Assembly: GCA_030278955.1 (NCBI GenBank)
Contig: JAOANR010000002.1
Span: 14,158,238-14,222,237 of the forward strand
Length of the DNA stretch: 64,000 nt
Direction of reading: 5' to 3'
Source of the DNA: Hygrophila difformis
Taxonomy: Eukaryota; Streptophyta; Magnoliopsida; Lamiales; Acanthaceae
Notes under the pieces: generated by a model
Told to the model about the DNA's origin: nothing
Database searches by the model: none
The model's input: only the letters and a program-made list of their open reading frames with translations
Made by a program: the position numbers and the translations under genes
Shown: in pieces, positions 21,565 to 35,000 of the stretch
Layout: each line of letters begins with the position of its first letter
How positions within the stretch are numbered: the first letter of the stretch is position 1

Positions 21565-24500
21565 TCACCTGATTAATCGAGGTTTGGCATCTTGTTTGCT
21601 AAACAAGTATCTCAATGCAGAGTGATCGGTGTATACTATAGTCTTCGTACCTATAAGATACTGTCTGAATTTATCAAACGCGAAGATTACAGCATACCTC
21701 TCTTTCTCCGTTGTGGTGTAGTTAATTTGGGCTTCATTCAGGGCATGACTTGCGTAATGAATTACGCAGTGTCTCCCATCCTTATGTTGTCCAAGAACTG
21801 CGCCCACGGCGAGACCACTGGCATCACACATTACCTCGAAAGGGATTGACCAATCGGGTGGTTGCACTATCGGTGCAGAAACCAACATCTTCTTGAGCGT
21901 GTCAAAGGCTTGGACACACGCTTCATTTATTAAGAAGGGATTTTCTTTACAAAGCAGATTAGTGAGCGGCTTTGCAATTTTAGAGAAATCCTTAATGAAT
22001 CTCCGGTAAAAACCGGCATGCCCTAAGAAGCTCCTAACTGATTTGATAGAATTGGGGAGAGGGAGATTGGAAATGATGGAAACTTTGGCTGGATCAACTT
22101 CAATACCTGCACGAGAAATGCGATGACCTAACACTATGCCCTCAGTGACCATAAAATGGCACTTTTCCCAATTTAAAACCAAGTTAGTGTCTTCACACCT
22201 CTTTAAAATCTTAGCAAGATTAGTCAAACATTCATCAAACGTATCTCCATATACAGAGAAGTCATCCATGAAGACCTCAATGCATTTTTCGATAAATTCA
22301 GAGAATATAGACATCATGCATCTTTGAAATGTAGCAGGTGCATTGCATAATCCAAAAGGCATGCGCCTATAGGCAAAAGTGCCATAGGGGCATGTAAAAG
22401 TAGTTTTTTCGTGATCCTCACTGGCGATCACTATTTGATTGTATCCAGAATAACCATCTAAAAAACAATAAAATGCCCTTCCCGCCAATCGTTCCAACAT
22501 TTGATCGATAAAAGGTAAAGGGAAATGGTCCTTGCGAGTTGCCACGTTCAACTTCCGGTAGTCTATGCAGACTCTCCATCCGGTGACTGGGCGCGTGGCA
22601 ATTTCCTCCCCTTGTTCATTCTGCGTAATGCACATCCCACCCCGCTTCGGAACAACCTGCACAGGACTGACCCATTTGCTATCAGAAATCGGGTATATAT
22701 TACCGGCGTCTAACAGCTTGATCACTTCCTTTCTTACCACTTCTTGCATGGGTGGGTTCAATCTTCGTTGGGGCTGGCGAGAGGCCTTGAAATTCTCCTC
22801 CATTAAAATCCTGTGCATACAAACAGAAGGGCTTATTCCTTTGATATCAGAAATGGTCCAACCGATTGCACGCACATAATTTTTAAGAACGACCACCAGA
22901 GCATTTTCTTGCTCTTGGGAGAGCTTAGCCGAAATAATCACAGGTAATTTTTTATGTTCTGCGAGAAACGCGTACTTGAGATGATCGGGTAATGTTTTAA
23001 GTTCAACCTCTGGTGGGCATTCAACGGAAGGGAGTAATTTGCGAGAATTAGATGGGAGAAGATCAGTTTTACCTTCCGGATCCTGCATCAGTACAGGATC
23101 CGCCTCCTCTTGGTCGGCGTTGTCATGGAAGTCTGTGCCGTCAAACTCCTCCAAATCCCCTGTTTCGGGATCGGCAAAGTGAACGGCTTTGCATCCTTTG
23201 TGCTCCACGCCAGCAGGCTTCAGTACCTGCTTTGAAATTTCATCCAGCATCATTTCATGATCAAATCCAGAGTCAAGCTCTCTCTCCTCACAATCAATTT
23301 TCTCTCCACTATCTATTACCGAAAACATGGAGCAAGCTCCTTCATTCGGAAACTTCTGCAGCTGTTCCATATCAAAGGTGATTTCCTCGCCATCGACCCT
23401 CAATGTGACCTTTCCAGATTTAGCGTCAATTAGTGCACCACCAGTGGCCAGGAATGGGCGTCCAAGGATAAGTGGCATTTCAGAATCTTCTTCAATGTCG
23501 AGGATAGTGAAGTCAACCGGGAAGAGAACCTGGCCGGTTTTGACCACAACATCCTTGAGGATTCCTACGGGCTGAGTGATTGATCTGTCTGCGAGCTGCA
23601 GTCTCATCTTGATTGGTTGAATCTCTCCAAGTTTAAGGCGGATTGCCATAGCTAGTGGCATTACATTGATGCTCGATCCTAAATCACAAAGCCCCATACT
23701 CACTTTGGCCTTTCCGAATTGTACTGGAAGTGTGCAGCATCCGGGGTCCTCTTTCTTTTCGGGCAATCTCCTCTGAACTATGGCACTGCATGTGCTGTTG
23801 AGAATAATCACCTCCTCTTGCTCGACCTGCCTTTTTCCTGAAATTAATTCTTTCAAGAACTTAGCATAGATGGGCATTTCGGAAATCATTTCTGTGAGAG
23901 GAATGGTTATCTCTACAGACTTTAATCGTTCCAGAAATTTCTTGAATTTATGATCATGTTCCTTATTTTTAAGACGTGCAGGATAAGGAATCCTAGGCAT
24001 ATACTTGTTATTATCTACTTGTTTTTGTGGTAAAGGGAAAGAAGTTGTACCTCCACCTGTACCCTTATCTGTTTCAGCCGCTTCAGGTGCAGCGTCAGTC
24101 TGCAGATTGGCTGTCTCTTTCTCGGCTTCCTTTTCATTCTCCTCAATGTCACTTTCAAGTTCATTTTCTTGTATCAGTTTCTCTTTGCCCTTGGGTCCTT
24201 CCAGAACTTTACCAGACTTCAGTGTGATGGCCTTACACTGAGGATTTTTCTCAGCAGTGCTGGGTAGAGTTCCTTGGTCTCTTTTCTGCATTTCTTTGGC
24301 CATTTGTGTAACCTGCGTCTCCACATTCCGGATAGAGGACTGCAACTGCGTATTGATTTCCTTTTGACTGGTGATAAAGTCAGTCATGAGGGTCTCTAAT
24401 CTGGAAGGGGGTTTCTGCTGGTTCTGGTTCCAATTCTGGTTCTGACCTTGGTTTTGACCAAACTGGTTCTGATTTGGGACAAACTGATTCTGTGGCTGCT

Positions 24501-25236
24501 GAAAGTTTTGGAAATTTTGGTTTTGAGGTGGCCTAGCTAGAATCTGAGGCTGGAAGCCTGGGTTAAAGTGCTGGGGCCTTGGTTGGTTGAACTGTTGAGG
24601 CTGGGTCAACATGTGGGAATTCAAAGCATTGTTGTTGGAATATGAAAGGTTCGGGTGCCGGTTTTGGAATCCACCGGCATAGTTACAGCTTTCATTCGCC
24701 ACTTGCTGACAGGACTCAGTGGAATGCGGGCCTTGGCAAGTCCCGCAAACAGCTTCAGCATTTTGAGCCTGTGTAGAGCTCCCAGCTTCCTGATTCAAGG
24801 CCAAGACGGCCACTTGGTCTTTCAATTTGTCCAGTTCGGATTTCCCTACTGTACCTACAACACATAAACCACGAGGGGGAGGGGAATTAACATCATCAGA
24901 AAGTACAGTTCTGTTTACACTCATTGCTTCAATCTTGGCCCAAGCTTGGTCCATGGGAATGTATAGCAGGTGTTGACCACCGGCAGCATCAAGCATGTTC
25001 TTCCATGCTGGGGTCAAACCGCTATAGAACTTTCTCAATTTCTCCCACTCATGGAAACCATGCTGGGGGCACTTCCTGAGCAAGTTGAAGAACCGTTCCT
25101 TTGCATCATACAAGGACTCGTCTGGTTTCATCTTGAATTCCGCAATCTTAGAGCGACATTCATCCACCTTGGACTCCGGGAAGTACTTTGTCAGGAAGTT
25201 TCTGATCACGTCTTCCCATGCAGATTTCTGATTCAC
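21565..25236 (-). pseudogene. Athila-A gag C-part, protease, reverse transcriptase, RNase H
   Basis: A 1223-residue open stretch bounded by stops on both sides. In order: the end of the capsid domain (KYFPESKVDECRSKIAEF), a knuckle-like C-x2-C-x3-H-x4-C (CGTCQGPHSTESC), an Asn/Gln-rich linker, the protease motif CDLGSSINVMPL near 23680 (DLGSS is the Athila form), the RT motifs CIDYRKLN, FLDGYSGYNQI and VFMDDFSVYG (about 22247-22279), and RNase H with CDAS, TEKE and YTDHS. It ends at a TGA (21565-21567) where Athila-B left has TGG, so a conserved Trp is lost. Athila-B right has the same TGA. The family function is copying element RNA into DNA in particles. Confidence 0.9.
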
Positions 25237-25251
25237 GGGCAGTGATTTCTA

Positions 25252-26061
25252 TCATGTTCTCGCCCCGCTAGTCAGAGAGAAAGGAAACAGCCTCAATCGA
25301 ATGGTGTTAGCAGATACATTCTGGTTTTTGATCGTATCACACAATTCAAGGAACGTCTGCAAATGATCATGGGGATCTTCATGATTTGCTCCTGTGAACT
25401 GGTTGCTCTGAACAAGATTGATGAGGGTTGGCTTTAATTCGAAATTCCTGGCCAAGAATGGAGCTTGTCCAGGAATGTTCAAATACGGTTCCAGAATGGG
25501 CTGCATATAGTCAGCTGCGGCTGCCTTTTGATTGTTCTCTGGCCCTCCTTGGTATTGCTGTGGGTAAAAATTCTGATTCGGATAGTAATTTCTGGGATCA
25601 TTGAAATCGTTAGGTTTAGGATGATTCTGGTTTTGGTTAAACTGGGGGTCTGGAAATTGAGGATTCTGAAAGTTTTGGTTATCAGGATTATTCTGGTTAA
25701 GCGGGTTGTTTTGGGGGTTTTGGTGGTTTGGGTTGGGTGGAGGCATCTCGAAGGGTTTCTGCTCGAGATTTGGGGGATTCTCACCTCCCTGAATGACCTG
25801 AGGGGGGAGATCCTCCAAGTTCTCAACGTCAACGTCTTCTGGGTCCTCTTGGATGTTTTGGAGTGGTGGGTTAAGTGGAATGTTTGGGGGATTGCCATGG
25901 TTATCTGCCATGTCTGAGATGTCACTGCTTGTGCTTGGAGAGAGTAGAGCTTGTCTTTCCCGTTCCTTCCTTTGTCTAGCTTCCGCCCTCAGACGACGAG
26001 CAGTTTTCTCGATCTCTGTGTTGAACGGGATCTCGGCTGGAGTCTCCTTTCTCTTTTGCAT
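25252..26061 (-). pseudogene. gag: Athila-A gag N-terminal part
   Basis: 269 residues from the ATG used in Athila-B right (MQKRKETPAEIPF). A Pro/Asn/Gln-rich disordered stretch covers about residues 60-185, followed by the start of the Athila capsid domain (NHEDPHDHLQTFLELCDTI). Two adjacent stops, TGA 25252-25254 and TAG 25249-25251, replace the Trp-Tyr of the B copies, cutting Gag from Pol. The frame then continues unchanged. Confidence 0.88.
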
Positions 26062-26200
26062 AGAACAGAGGTCTTAGCTGTGACAGTACCTGCACATTCC
26101 CCAGGTTAGAATCGGTTTCGGAGTGAATATTTATATTTATATGTATAAGCTAACTAGGAGCAATGAGGAATGTAATTCTCTAATAAAACGGCGCTGCATC

Positions 26201-26218
26201 CTCCCGGCAACGGCGCCA
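26201..26218 (-). other. Athila-A primer-binding site (tRNA-Asp)
   Basis: The minus strand reads TGGCGCCGTTGCCGGGAG directly after the LTR end. Plant tRNA-Asp(GTC) ends in CCCCGGCAACGGCGCCA, so it fits with one base lost at the end. Confidence 0.9.
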
Positions 26219-27404
26219 TGAAACTTTTGACAATTTCCGCACACGAGTATTTCTAAAATATCCCAGGTTAAATTTATTAAATGAAAAGAGTTATGAGTCG
26301 TGGGAAGGGGTTTAAGGATATATTCCACTTTTTATTACTCATATGAGGTACTCTGATTTCAAACGGCGCTGTGAACCTCCCTGGCATGAAACTTTTGACA
26401 ACTTTCACGGTGCAGCCGGGATAGATAGTTCAATCTTAACCTTCAGTCTGTCACACTGAAAGTTCCTGGCATTTTGCATCATGTTACCTATCATAGTTCC
26501 ATGTCATGAAAATCCCCGCCATGAAACTTTTATCACATTCCCACTATATGAGCATTTTCTAAAAGATCATAATCCTGGTTTTCAATTTTATTTAATGAAA
26601 CCAATTTATGAAGGCGGAGTTGGGATTAGGGATATATTTATAAGTTGTCACGTTTTTATTACTTGTGTTAAGAAACTGTGGCCCGAAAGCGCACGGTGTC
26701 AAAAATTGCAGTAATTTATAGTAAGACCGGATCGTTCACTGGAGGATGTGCGATAGAAGCAGGGCCCACGTCGTTTTACTAGATTTTCCATTCGTATTGC
26801 TCCAATGGGTTTGAAAAGTGATTAGCAACTACTGGCATGAATTTAAACTAAACTATGAAAACGTCTAAATTTATTCTACAAAGCAAATAAGTCTATTCTA
26901 GAAAGCGGGTAAAGTTATTCTAAAAATGCGATAAACACTATCTAAGAAAGCAGTGAAAATTTACATTATGCTAGCTGTGAAGCTGAATCATCATGTAGAC
27001 AGAAGGGACAGGAAGAAAAGAATGAAATTTGGACAAGATTTAGATATAGCAGTATTAAACTTCCATTTTTATACACAGATCTTGGTTTGGGATAATTCTA
27101 TCAGATAGCTAATTCTCATGCTCTCAGTACTGCGTTCCCTTTAACAGACAGGTACTTACAGTATGAGTTTACATGTTCTTAAAACCACAGATTCTAAGAT
27201 ACCACAAATTTGTAACTGCCCTGGCCTGGGTATGTTACTTCATCTATGGTGGATAAGCAACACCTGACAAATCATTTATTGACATGCCAAGTACTACTAT
27301 CAATCTCCCATGTCACACCTAAAGATTCCAATCAAGCCCTAAACTATCCCTTAACTATCAGTCCTAGTAGCAGTTACACAATCATCAATACAACTGAGTG
27401 ACCT
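26219..27404 (-). mobile_element. Athila-A 5' LTR, first piece
   Basis: Starts TGAAACTTTTGAC next to the primer site and is broken at GAGTGACCT by Athila-B. The LTR resumes at 56135. Confidence 0.92.
27400..27404. repeat. Athila-B left target-site duplication GACCT
   Basis: GACCT at 27400-27404 is repeated at 56130-56134. Joining the sides restores the Athila LTR reading ...GAGTGACCTCTAA, as in the uninterrupted copy at 28582. Confidence 0.95.
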
Positions 27405-29754
27405 TGAAACTTTTGACAATTTCCGCACATGAGTATTTTCTAAAATATCCCAGGTTAAATCTATTAAATGAAAAGATTTGTGATTCACGGGAAGGGGTTT
27501 AGGGATATATCAAGATTGTTATTCTTTTTATCACTCAAGTGTGGTGCTTTAATTTCAAATGGCGCTGTGGTCCTCTCTGTCGTGAAACTGTTGACAAGTC
27601 TCATGGTACAGCCGGGATAGATTGACCTTCAGCCTGTCACACTGAGGGTCCCCGGCATATGTGCCATGATACTTCTCATCACTTCTTGCCATGAGATTCC
27701 CTGCCATGAAACTTTTGACAGATTTCCACTACATGAGTATTTTCCGAAAAATCATGATCTTGGTTTAGGTTTTATTTAATGAAACCAATTTATGATGGCA
27801 GAGTTGTGAGTTGGGATATATTTATAGGTTGTCACGTTTTTATTACTTGTGTTAAGAAATTGTGCCCCCGAAAGCGCACGGTGTAAAAAATTGCAGTAAT
27901 TTATAGTAAGACCGGATCGTTCACTCGAGGATGTGCGATAGAAGCAGGGCCTACGTCGTTTTACTAGATTTTCCATTCGTATTGCTCCAATGGTTTGAAA
28001 AGTGATTAACAACTACTGACATGAATTTAAATTAGATTATAAAAGCGTTTAAATTTACTCTACAAAGCGAATAAGTCTATCCTAGAAAGCGGGTAAAGTT
28101 ATTCTAGAACTGCGATAAACATTATCTATGAAAGCAGGGAAAATTTACATTGTGCCAGCCGTGAAGCTGAATCACAATGTAGACAGAAGGGACATGAAGA
28201 AAAGAATGAAAATTGGACAAGATTTAGATATAGCAGTATTAAACTTCCATTTTTATACACAGGTCTTGGCTTGGGACAATTCTATCAGATAGCTAATTCT
28301 CATGCTCTCAATAATGCTTTCCCTTTAACAGACAGGTACTTACAATATGAGTTTACATGTTCTTAAGACCGCAAATTCTAAGATACCACAGATTCGTAAC
28401 TGTCCTGGCCTGGGTGTGTCACTTCATCTGTGGTGGTAAAGCAACACCTGACAATCCATTTATTGAAATGCCAAGTACTACTATCATTCCCCCATGTCAC
28501 GCCCAAAGATTCTAATTAAGCCCTAAACTATCCCTTAACTATCAATCCTAGTAGCAGTTACACAACTCTCAATACAACCGAGTGACCTCTAATGAAAGCG
28601 GTTAAAAGAAAGCAGTAAAGAAAGCATTTAAAATCTATCACTCGGAGGTTTTGAAAATCTGACCCTGGTAGTAAAAGACAGTACCCAGTCAAGATGACTG
28701 GGTATGGATCAAGAATTCCCGGCTCTTGGTGAAATGCTCGCAGTGTTCACTTCCTTCCGGGTGGTTATGAGATACAAACTAATGAAACGAACTAATAAAT
28801 TAGTTCGTTCCGGATGCACTCACTCAGGACTCAAAAATACGCTTTGGCAGAAGAGGATAGCAGTTGAAAGAGAACTCAACCCTATCTTTGAAAATAACCA
28901 AGGCCTGGATGATGTTCCTCTGAGATTATTTACTACACTGTATTTGAGTCCAAGTGGACCCCATCTTGGTGTAATATTTAATCTTAGATTTCCAACAAAC
29001 AGCAATTTTGGAAAATAATGAATTGGAAAATCATTCCCTAAACAGGTACTAGACTCTCAGTTAAAACACAGACCCTTTCAGTCTAGATGAGACCTAATCG
29101 CTGACTCTGCTTCTAATTTCCCAAAATCAACCCTCGACAGAATATGAATTAGTCATAATTGAAGAATTTATCCCTTACTTAGATCCGGTTTTTATAAAGG
29201 AGTTTTTGTTGGAAATTTAATACGCAATATCTGTTTGAGTGTAGACTTCTATTGTCCAATGGAAGGATCCCAAAATAATTACAGACCACAATATCCACAT
29301 AATAATAGCATGCATACGGATATATGAGAAGTGTAAAATTAATTGACCCAAAATATAGATGCGGGTCTAGACAGAAGATGAAACACAGATATGAAGTGGT
29401 TAAAGGACCAAAGTAATGGCAGAATAATCGGGTGGACTGTAAACATCTACTGTCCAATTTCCCAATCACTCGGATGGAGCGAATTTAGACAGCTTAGGTC
29501 CTGTAATGGCAGTGTCAGTACCAGTTGGGCCTTCACTGTCTGTGAATTCGGATAAAAACCTACATGCTTCCTTTCTATAATGATCATCAGTTAGCATTGT
29601 CTGGTGCCAACTGATTCCTATTACAGATTGGAATTTGGGTTTGGAAATTAAGATAATAAAATAAACTGTATCTGGATGGGAGTCAGCCGAGCAACTATTA
29701 TAACCCCGGTTGGGCGAACCGCCAAGACTTCCACTGACAGTCATCCAGATCATG
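27405..29754 (-). mobile_element. Athila-B left LTR, truncated
   Basis: Collinear with 36797-39146 up to CATG, then jumps to sequence equivalent to 44517. Its promoter half is missing, including both hairpin clusters. Confidence 0.9.
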
Positions 29755-30612
29755 AACAGGGATGGAAAAATGTGAGTTTTACCCTCCCCTCCGTGGTCCT
29801 GGTCTGGGCAGAGGCCCCAAGTTTGGAAGGATTCTGTGGAATCTGTCCATGGTGTCTCCTTGGATTTGCGGATAAGGATGTTGTACGAGAACTCTGCGTT
29901 CTGCGTAGGGATTTGAGAATGGATTTCTGGAAATGGGAGCGTGACAGCATGGGAGTGAAGAAGAAGACTGGTGGGGGTATTTATAGGTGAGAAAAAGGGT
30001 TTCTACGGCGCTATACTTAGCCTACGGCGCTATACTAGCGCCGTAGCCATGTTCAGCGTCGTAGATGGAAATGAGGGAGAAGGGGTGCTACGGCGCTATG
30101 CCTTTAGTATGGCGCTATCCCAGGATAGCGTCGTTCTAAAGGACTGCGTCGTAGGTAAGTCAAGGAGAAGGGGAAGTGCCCTACGGCGCTATCCCATTAC
30201 TACGGCGCTATCCTAGGGTAGCGTCGTAGGTAAGGATGGCGTCGTAGTTGCCTTCAGATTTGAAATTTTCAAAATTTCATGTGAACTGGGCCCGGGTAGC
30301 TGAAATTGGGCCTCAGTTGGTTTTATTTGTTTTGGACTTGGGAAATTTTAGTCCAAAACATTTTTGTGCTGTAAATGGGCTAACTTAATTAAATTAAACT
30401 TGCATGAATAGGTTGGATTAATTCCACTTGTTTGCAAAAATTATTTCGGATTTTAAATTGCTTTAATTTCCGAAATCATTTTCTTAAATTCATGGACTCA
30501 ATCCAACCAGGAACCTGGTTTTCTTCTTCGTTTTCTGCTCCTTCTTTTTGGTGGTTCGAATTTCCTGCAAGTCAGATAGATACCCAAAAGGTTAAGTTTT
30601 CTCCAAATATCA
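29755..30612 (-). mobile_element. Fossil U3-like LTR segment, left unit
   Basis: In element sense it starts TGATATTTGGAG after a polypurine tract, 125 bases past the pol stop. It contains three ACGGCGCTA-type inverted-repeat units (30004-30247) and a TATA box (minus strand CCTATAAATACC at 29977-29987), the same order as the U3 of the present Athila LTR. It is read as the beginning of an earlier LTR, cut at the CATG junction. The frames at 29676-30216 (plus) lie antisense to it and are rejected. Confidence 0.65.
30004..30247. repeat. Inverted-repeat cluster in fossil U3, left unit
   Basis: Three units, each ACGGCGCTAT-ACGGCGCTAT followed by TAGCGYCGT-type complements, spaced about 80 bases. 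Confidence 0.85.
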
Positions 30613-30630
30613 ACATCCTCACATTTAGAG
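30613..30630 (-). other. Fossil polypurine tract, left unit
   Basis: The minus strand reads CTCTAAATGTGAGGATGT, then TGATA. The same wording occurs at 45375 and 43474, and a variant (AATGAGAGGATGT) sits next to the present LTR at 41308. Confidence 0.65.
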
Positions 30631-30737
30631 TCTTAGTACTCTAAATGTTTAATTGATTTTTGGATATTCCCTGACAAAATAACACATGTATAAATAAGTA
30701 ATATGAAATGAAATTTTTATGATTTAAATGTTGTTTC

Positions 30738-32000
30738 TTATTGAGTGTAAGCCGGGTCTGCCACTGCTTGGCTTTCTTTCTCCGGATCGAACTGTCCGAT
30801 ATACTCTTTCAATCGCTGTCCATTCACCACTATATCACCCCTATCAGTTCGGATCCTGACAGCTCCATTCTTGAACACCTCTAGTACTTCATGTGGTCCT
30901 TCCCATCTAGATTTGAGCTTTCCGGGGAACAGCTTCAACCTAGTATTGAACAATAATACCTGTTGACCAACATAAAAATACTTAGGTTTAATCCGGCGAT
31001 CGTGCAACTTCTGGGTCCGCTCCTTATAAATTCGAGAGCTTTCATAAGCTAATGCTCGTATTTCCTCAATTTCATTGAGATCCAACTTGCGTTTGCTCTG
31101 AGCGACTCTCGGATCGAAGTTAAGCGTTTTGACGGCCCAATAAGCTTTAGGCTCTAACTCTACAGGCAGATGACAGGCTTTTCCGAAGACAAGTCTGTAA
31201 GGGGACATCCCAATGGGAGTCTTAAATGCTGTGCGATATGCCCATAGAGCATCATTGAGCTTACGTGCCCAATCCTTACGGGTTATCCCGACTGTGGCTT
31301 CGAGTATATGTTTGATTTCGCGGTTGGATACTTCGACTTGACCACTAGTCTGAGGATGGTAAGGCGTGCCTATCTTATGGAGGATCCCATTTTTACTCAT
31401 TAAAGTTTCAAAAGCTTTATTAATAAAGTGTGTTCCTCCATCAGATATAACCACCCTAGGTACGCCAAATCGACTGAAAATGTTGTTCTTGAGGAACTTG
31501 ATGACTTGGCTACCATCATTGGTCGTAAATGCGACAGCCTCAACCCATTTGAACACGTAATCGACAGCTACCAAGATATAGTAGTTTCCACCAGATGGTG
31601 GAAACGGTCCCATGAAGTCAATGCCCCATACATCGAAAATCTCGAGTGTGAGGATTCCCTTTTGAGGCATCTCATCCCTCTTGGAGATGTTTCCTAATCT
31701 TTGGCATTTGTCGCAACCTTTCACAAATGTCCTGCAATCCTCATAAATGTGAGGCCAATAAAATCCACATTCGAGGACCTTGTGGGCCGTTCGGGCGGGA
31801 CCATGGTGACCTCCATATTCTGATTCATGGCATTTTCTGACAATTTGATAGGCTTCATGCTCGGTCACACATCGCCTGATTATAGAATCAGCGCAGTGTT
31901 TGAAGAGATAAGGTTCTTCCCAGAAGTAACTTAATACATCTCGTTTGAACTTATTCCTCTGATGATAGTTCGAAAACTGTAGGGTTATTCCGCATGCCAA
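30738..32000 (-). pseudogene. Athila-B left integrase, C-terminus complete
   Basis: 420 residues in the same frame as the polyprotein upstream but cut from it by a TAG at 32049-32051. Zinc domain H58, H65/H66, C96, C99. Catalytic D128 (WGIDFM), D187 (ISDGG) and E223 (VEVSN) are all present with 35 residues between the last two. A C-terminal module with WEGPHEV follows, and the chain ends ADPAYTQ. The integrase itself looks intact; it is the stop ahead of it that blocks a normal polyprotein. No chromodomain is seen, as expected for Athila. Confidence 0.92.
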
Positions 32001-32048
32001 GAAGTTAGCGATGTCGGAAAACCATGGACAAGCTTGATTATGCAGATG

Positions 32049-35000
32049 CTATGCGAACAACTGTTCGTCCGGAAACTCTTCATTGACGGCTTTTTCCTTT
32101 TTATCATTGTCTAATCGAGATAAGTGGTCAGCAGCACCATTATCTCGACCTCGCCTATCTTTTATTATGATGTCGAATTCTTGCAACAGAAGTACCCACC
32201 TGATTAATCGAGGTTTTGCATCTTGTTTGCTAAACAAGTATCTCAATGCTGTATGATCGGTGTATACTATGGTCTTCGTACCTATCAGATACTGTCTGAA
32301 CTTGTCAAACGCGAAGACTACAGCATACATCTCTTTCTCCGTTGTGGTGTAGTTAATTTGGGCTTCATTCAGGGCGTGACTTGCGTAATGAATTACGCAA
32401 TGTCTCCCATCCTTATGTTGTCCAAGAACTGCGCCCACGGCGAGACCACTAGCATCGCACATTACCTCGAAAGGCAGTGACCAATCGGGTGGTTGCACTA
32501 TCGGTGCAGAAACCAACATCTTCTTAAGCGTGTCAAAGGCTTGGACACACGCTTCATTTATTAAGAAAGGATTTTCTTTACAAAGCAGATTAGTGAGCGG
32601 CTTGGCAATTTTAGAGAAATCTTTAATGAATCGCCGGTAAAAACCGGCATGCCCTAAGAAGCTCCTAACTGATTTGATCGAGTTAGGAAGAGGGAGATTG
32701 GAAATGATGGAAACTTTGGCTGGATCAACTTCGATGCCTGCACGAGAAATGCACAAGTTAGTGTCCTCACACCTCTTTAAAATCTTAGCAAGATTAGTCA
32801 AACATCCATCAAACATATCTCCATATACAGAGAAGTCATCCATGAAGACCTCAATGCATTTTTCGATAAATTCAGAGAATATAGACATCATGCATCTTTG
32901 AAAAGTGGCTGGTGCATTGCAAAGACCAAAAGGCATGCGCCTATAGGCAAAAGTGCCATAGGGGCATGTAAAAGTAGTTTTTTCGTGATCCTCACTAGCA
33001 ATCACTATTTGATTGTATCCAGAATAGCCATCTAAAAAACAATAAAATGCCCTTCCCGCCAATCGTTCCAACATTTGATCGATAAAAGGTAAAGGGAAAT
33101 GGTCCTTGCGAGTTGCCTCGTTCAACTTCCGGTAATCTATGCAGACTCTCCATCTGGTGACTGGGCGCGTGGCAATTTCCTCCCCTTGTTCATTCTGCGT
33201 AATGCACATCCCACCCCGCTTCGGAACCTGCACAGGACTGACCCATTTGCTATCAGAAATCGGGTATATAATACCGGCGTCTAACAGCTTGATCACTTCA
33301 TTTCTTACCACTTCTTGCATGGGTGGGTTCAATCTTCGTTGGGGTTGGCGAGAGGCCTTGAAATTCTCCTCCATTAAAATCCTGTGCATACAAACAGAAG
33401 GGCTTATTCCTTTGATATCAGAAATGGTCCAACCGATTGCACGCACATAATTTTTAAGAACGGCCACCAGAGCATTTTCTTGCTCTTGGGAGAGCTTAGC
33501 CGAAACAATCACAGGTAATTTTTTATGTTCTGCGAGAAACGCGTAGTTGAGATGATCGGGTAATGTTTTAAGTTCAAGCTCTGGTGGGCATTCAATGGAA
33601 GGGAGTAACTTGCGAGAATTAGATGGGAGAAGATCAATTTTACCTTCCGGACCCTGCATCAGTGCAGGGTCCGCCTCCTCTTGGTCGGCGTCATCATGAA
33701 AGTCTGTGCCGTCAAACTCCTCCAAATCCCCTGTTTCGGGATCGGCAAAGTGAACGGCGTTGCATCCGTTGTGCTCCACGCCAGCAGGCTTCAGTACCTG
33801 CTTTGAAATCTCATCGAGCATCATTTCCTGATCAAATTCAGAGTCAAGCTCTCTCTCCTCACAATCAATTTCCTCTCCACTATCTATTACAGAAAACATG
33901 GAACAAGCTCCTTCATTTGGAAACTTCTGCAGCTGCTCCATATCAAAGGTGATTTCCTCGCCATCGACCCTCAGTGTGACTTTTCCAGATTTAGCGTCGA
34001 TTAGTGCACCACCAGTGGCTAGAAATGGGCGTCCAAGGATAAGCGGCATTTCAGAATCTTCTTCGATATCGAGGATAATGAAGTCAACCGGGAAGAGAAC
34101 CTGGCCGGTTTTGACCACAACATCCTTGAGGATTCCTACGGGCTGAGTGATTGATCTGTCTGCGAGTTGCAGTCTCATCTTGATTGGTTGAATCTCTCCA
34201 AGCTTAAGGCGGATTGCCATAGCCAGTGGCATCACATTGATGCTCGATCCTAGATCACAAATCCCCATACTCACTTTGGCCTTTCCGAATTGTACTGGAA
34301 GTGTGCAACATCCGGGGTCTTCTTTCTTTTCAGGCATTCTCCTCTGAACGATGGCACTGCATGTGCTGTTGAGAATAATCACCTCCTCCTGCTCGACCTG
34401 CCTTTTCCCTGAAATCAATTCTTTCAAGAACTTAGCATAGATGGGCATTTCGGAAATCATTTCTGTGAGAGGAATGGTTATCTCTACAGACTTTAGTCGT
34501 TCCAGAAATTTCTTAAATTTAAGATCATGTTCCTTATATTTTAGACGTGCTGGGTACGGCACCCTTGGCATGTACTTGTTATTATCTACTTGTTTTTGTG
34601 GTAAAGGGAAGGAAGTTGTACCTCCACCTGTACCCTTATCTGTTTCAGCCGTTTCAGGTGCAGCGTCAGTCTGCAGATCGGCTGTCTCTTCCTCAGCTTC
34701 CTTTTCAATCTCCTCAACATCACTTTCCAGTTCATTTCCCTGTACCAGTTTCTCTTTGCCCTTGGGTCCTTCCAGAACTTTACCAGACTTAAGTGTGATG
34801 GCCTTACACTGAGGATTTTTCTCAGCAGCACTGGGTAGAGTTCCTTGGTCTCTTTTCTGCATTTCCTTGGCCATTTGTGTAACCTGCGTCTCCACGTTCC
34901 GGATAGAGGACTGCAATTGAGTGTTGATTTCCTTTTGACTGGTGATAAAGTCAGTCATGAGGGTCTCCAATCTGGAAGGGGGTTTCTGCTGGTTCTGGTT

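Noticed and set aside
25465..25917. 150-codon plus-strand frame opposite Athila gag (also 36102-36494, 50923-51315)
   Set aside because: Shadow of the Pro/Asn/Gln-rich gag codons, which give hydrophobic-looking antisense translations.
29676..30216. Small plus-strand frames (twins at 44534-44978)
   Set aside because: Antisense across the fossil U3 promoter and its inverted repeats; no domain, no start context.
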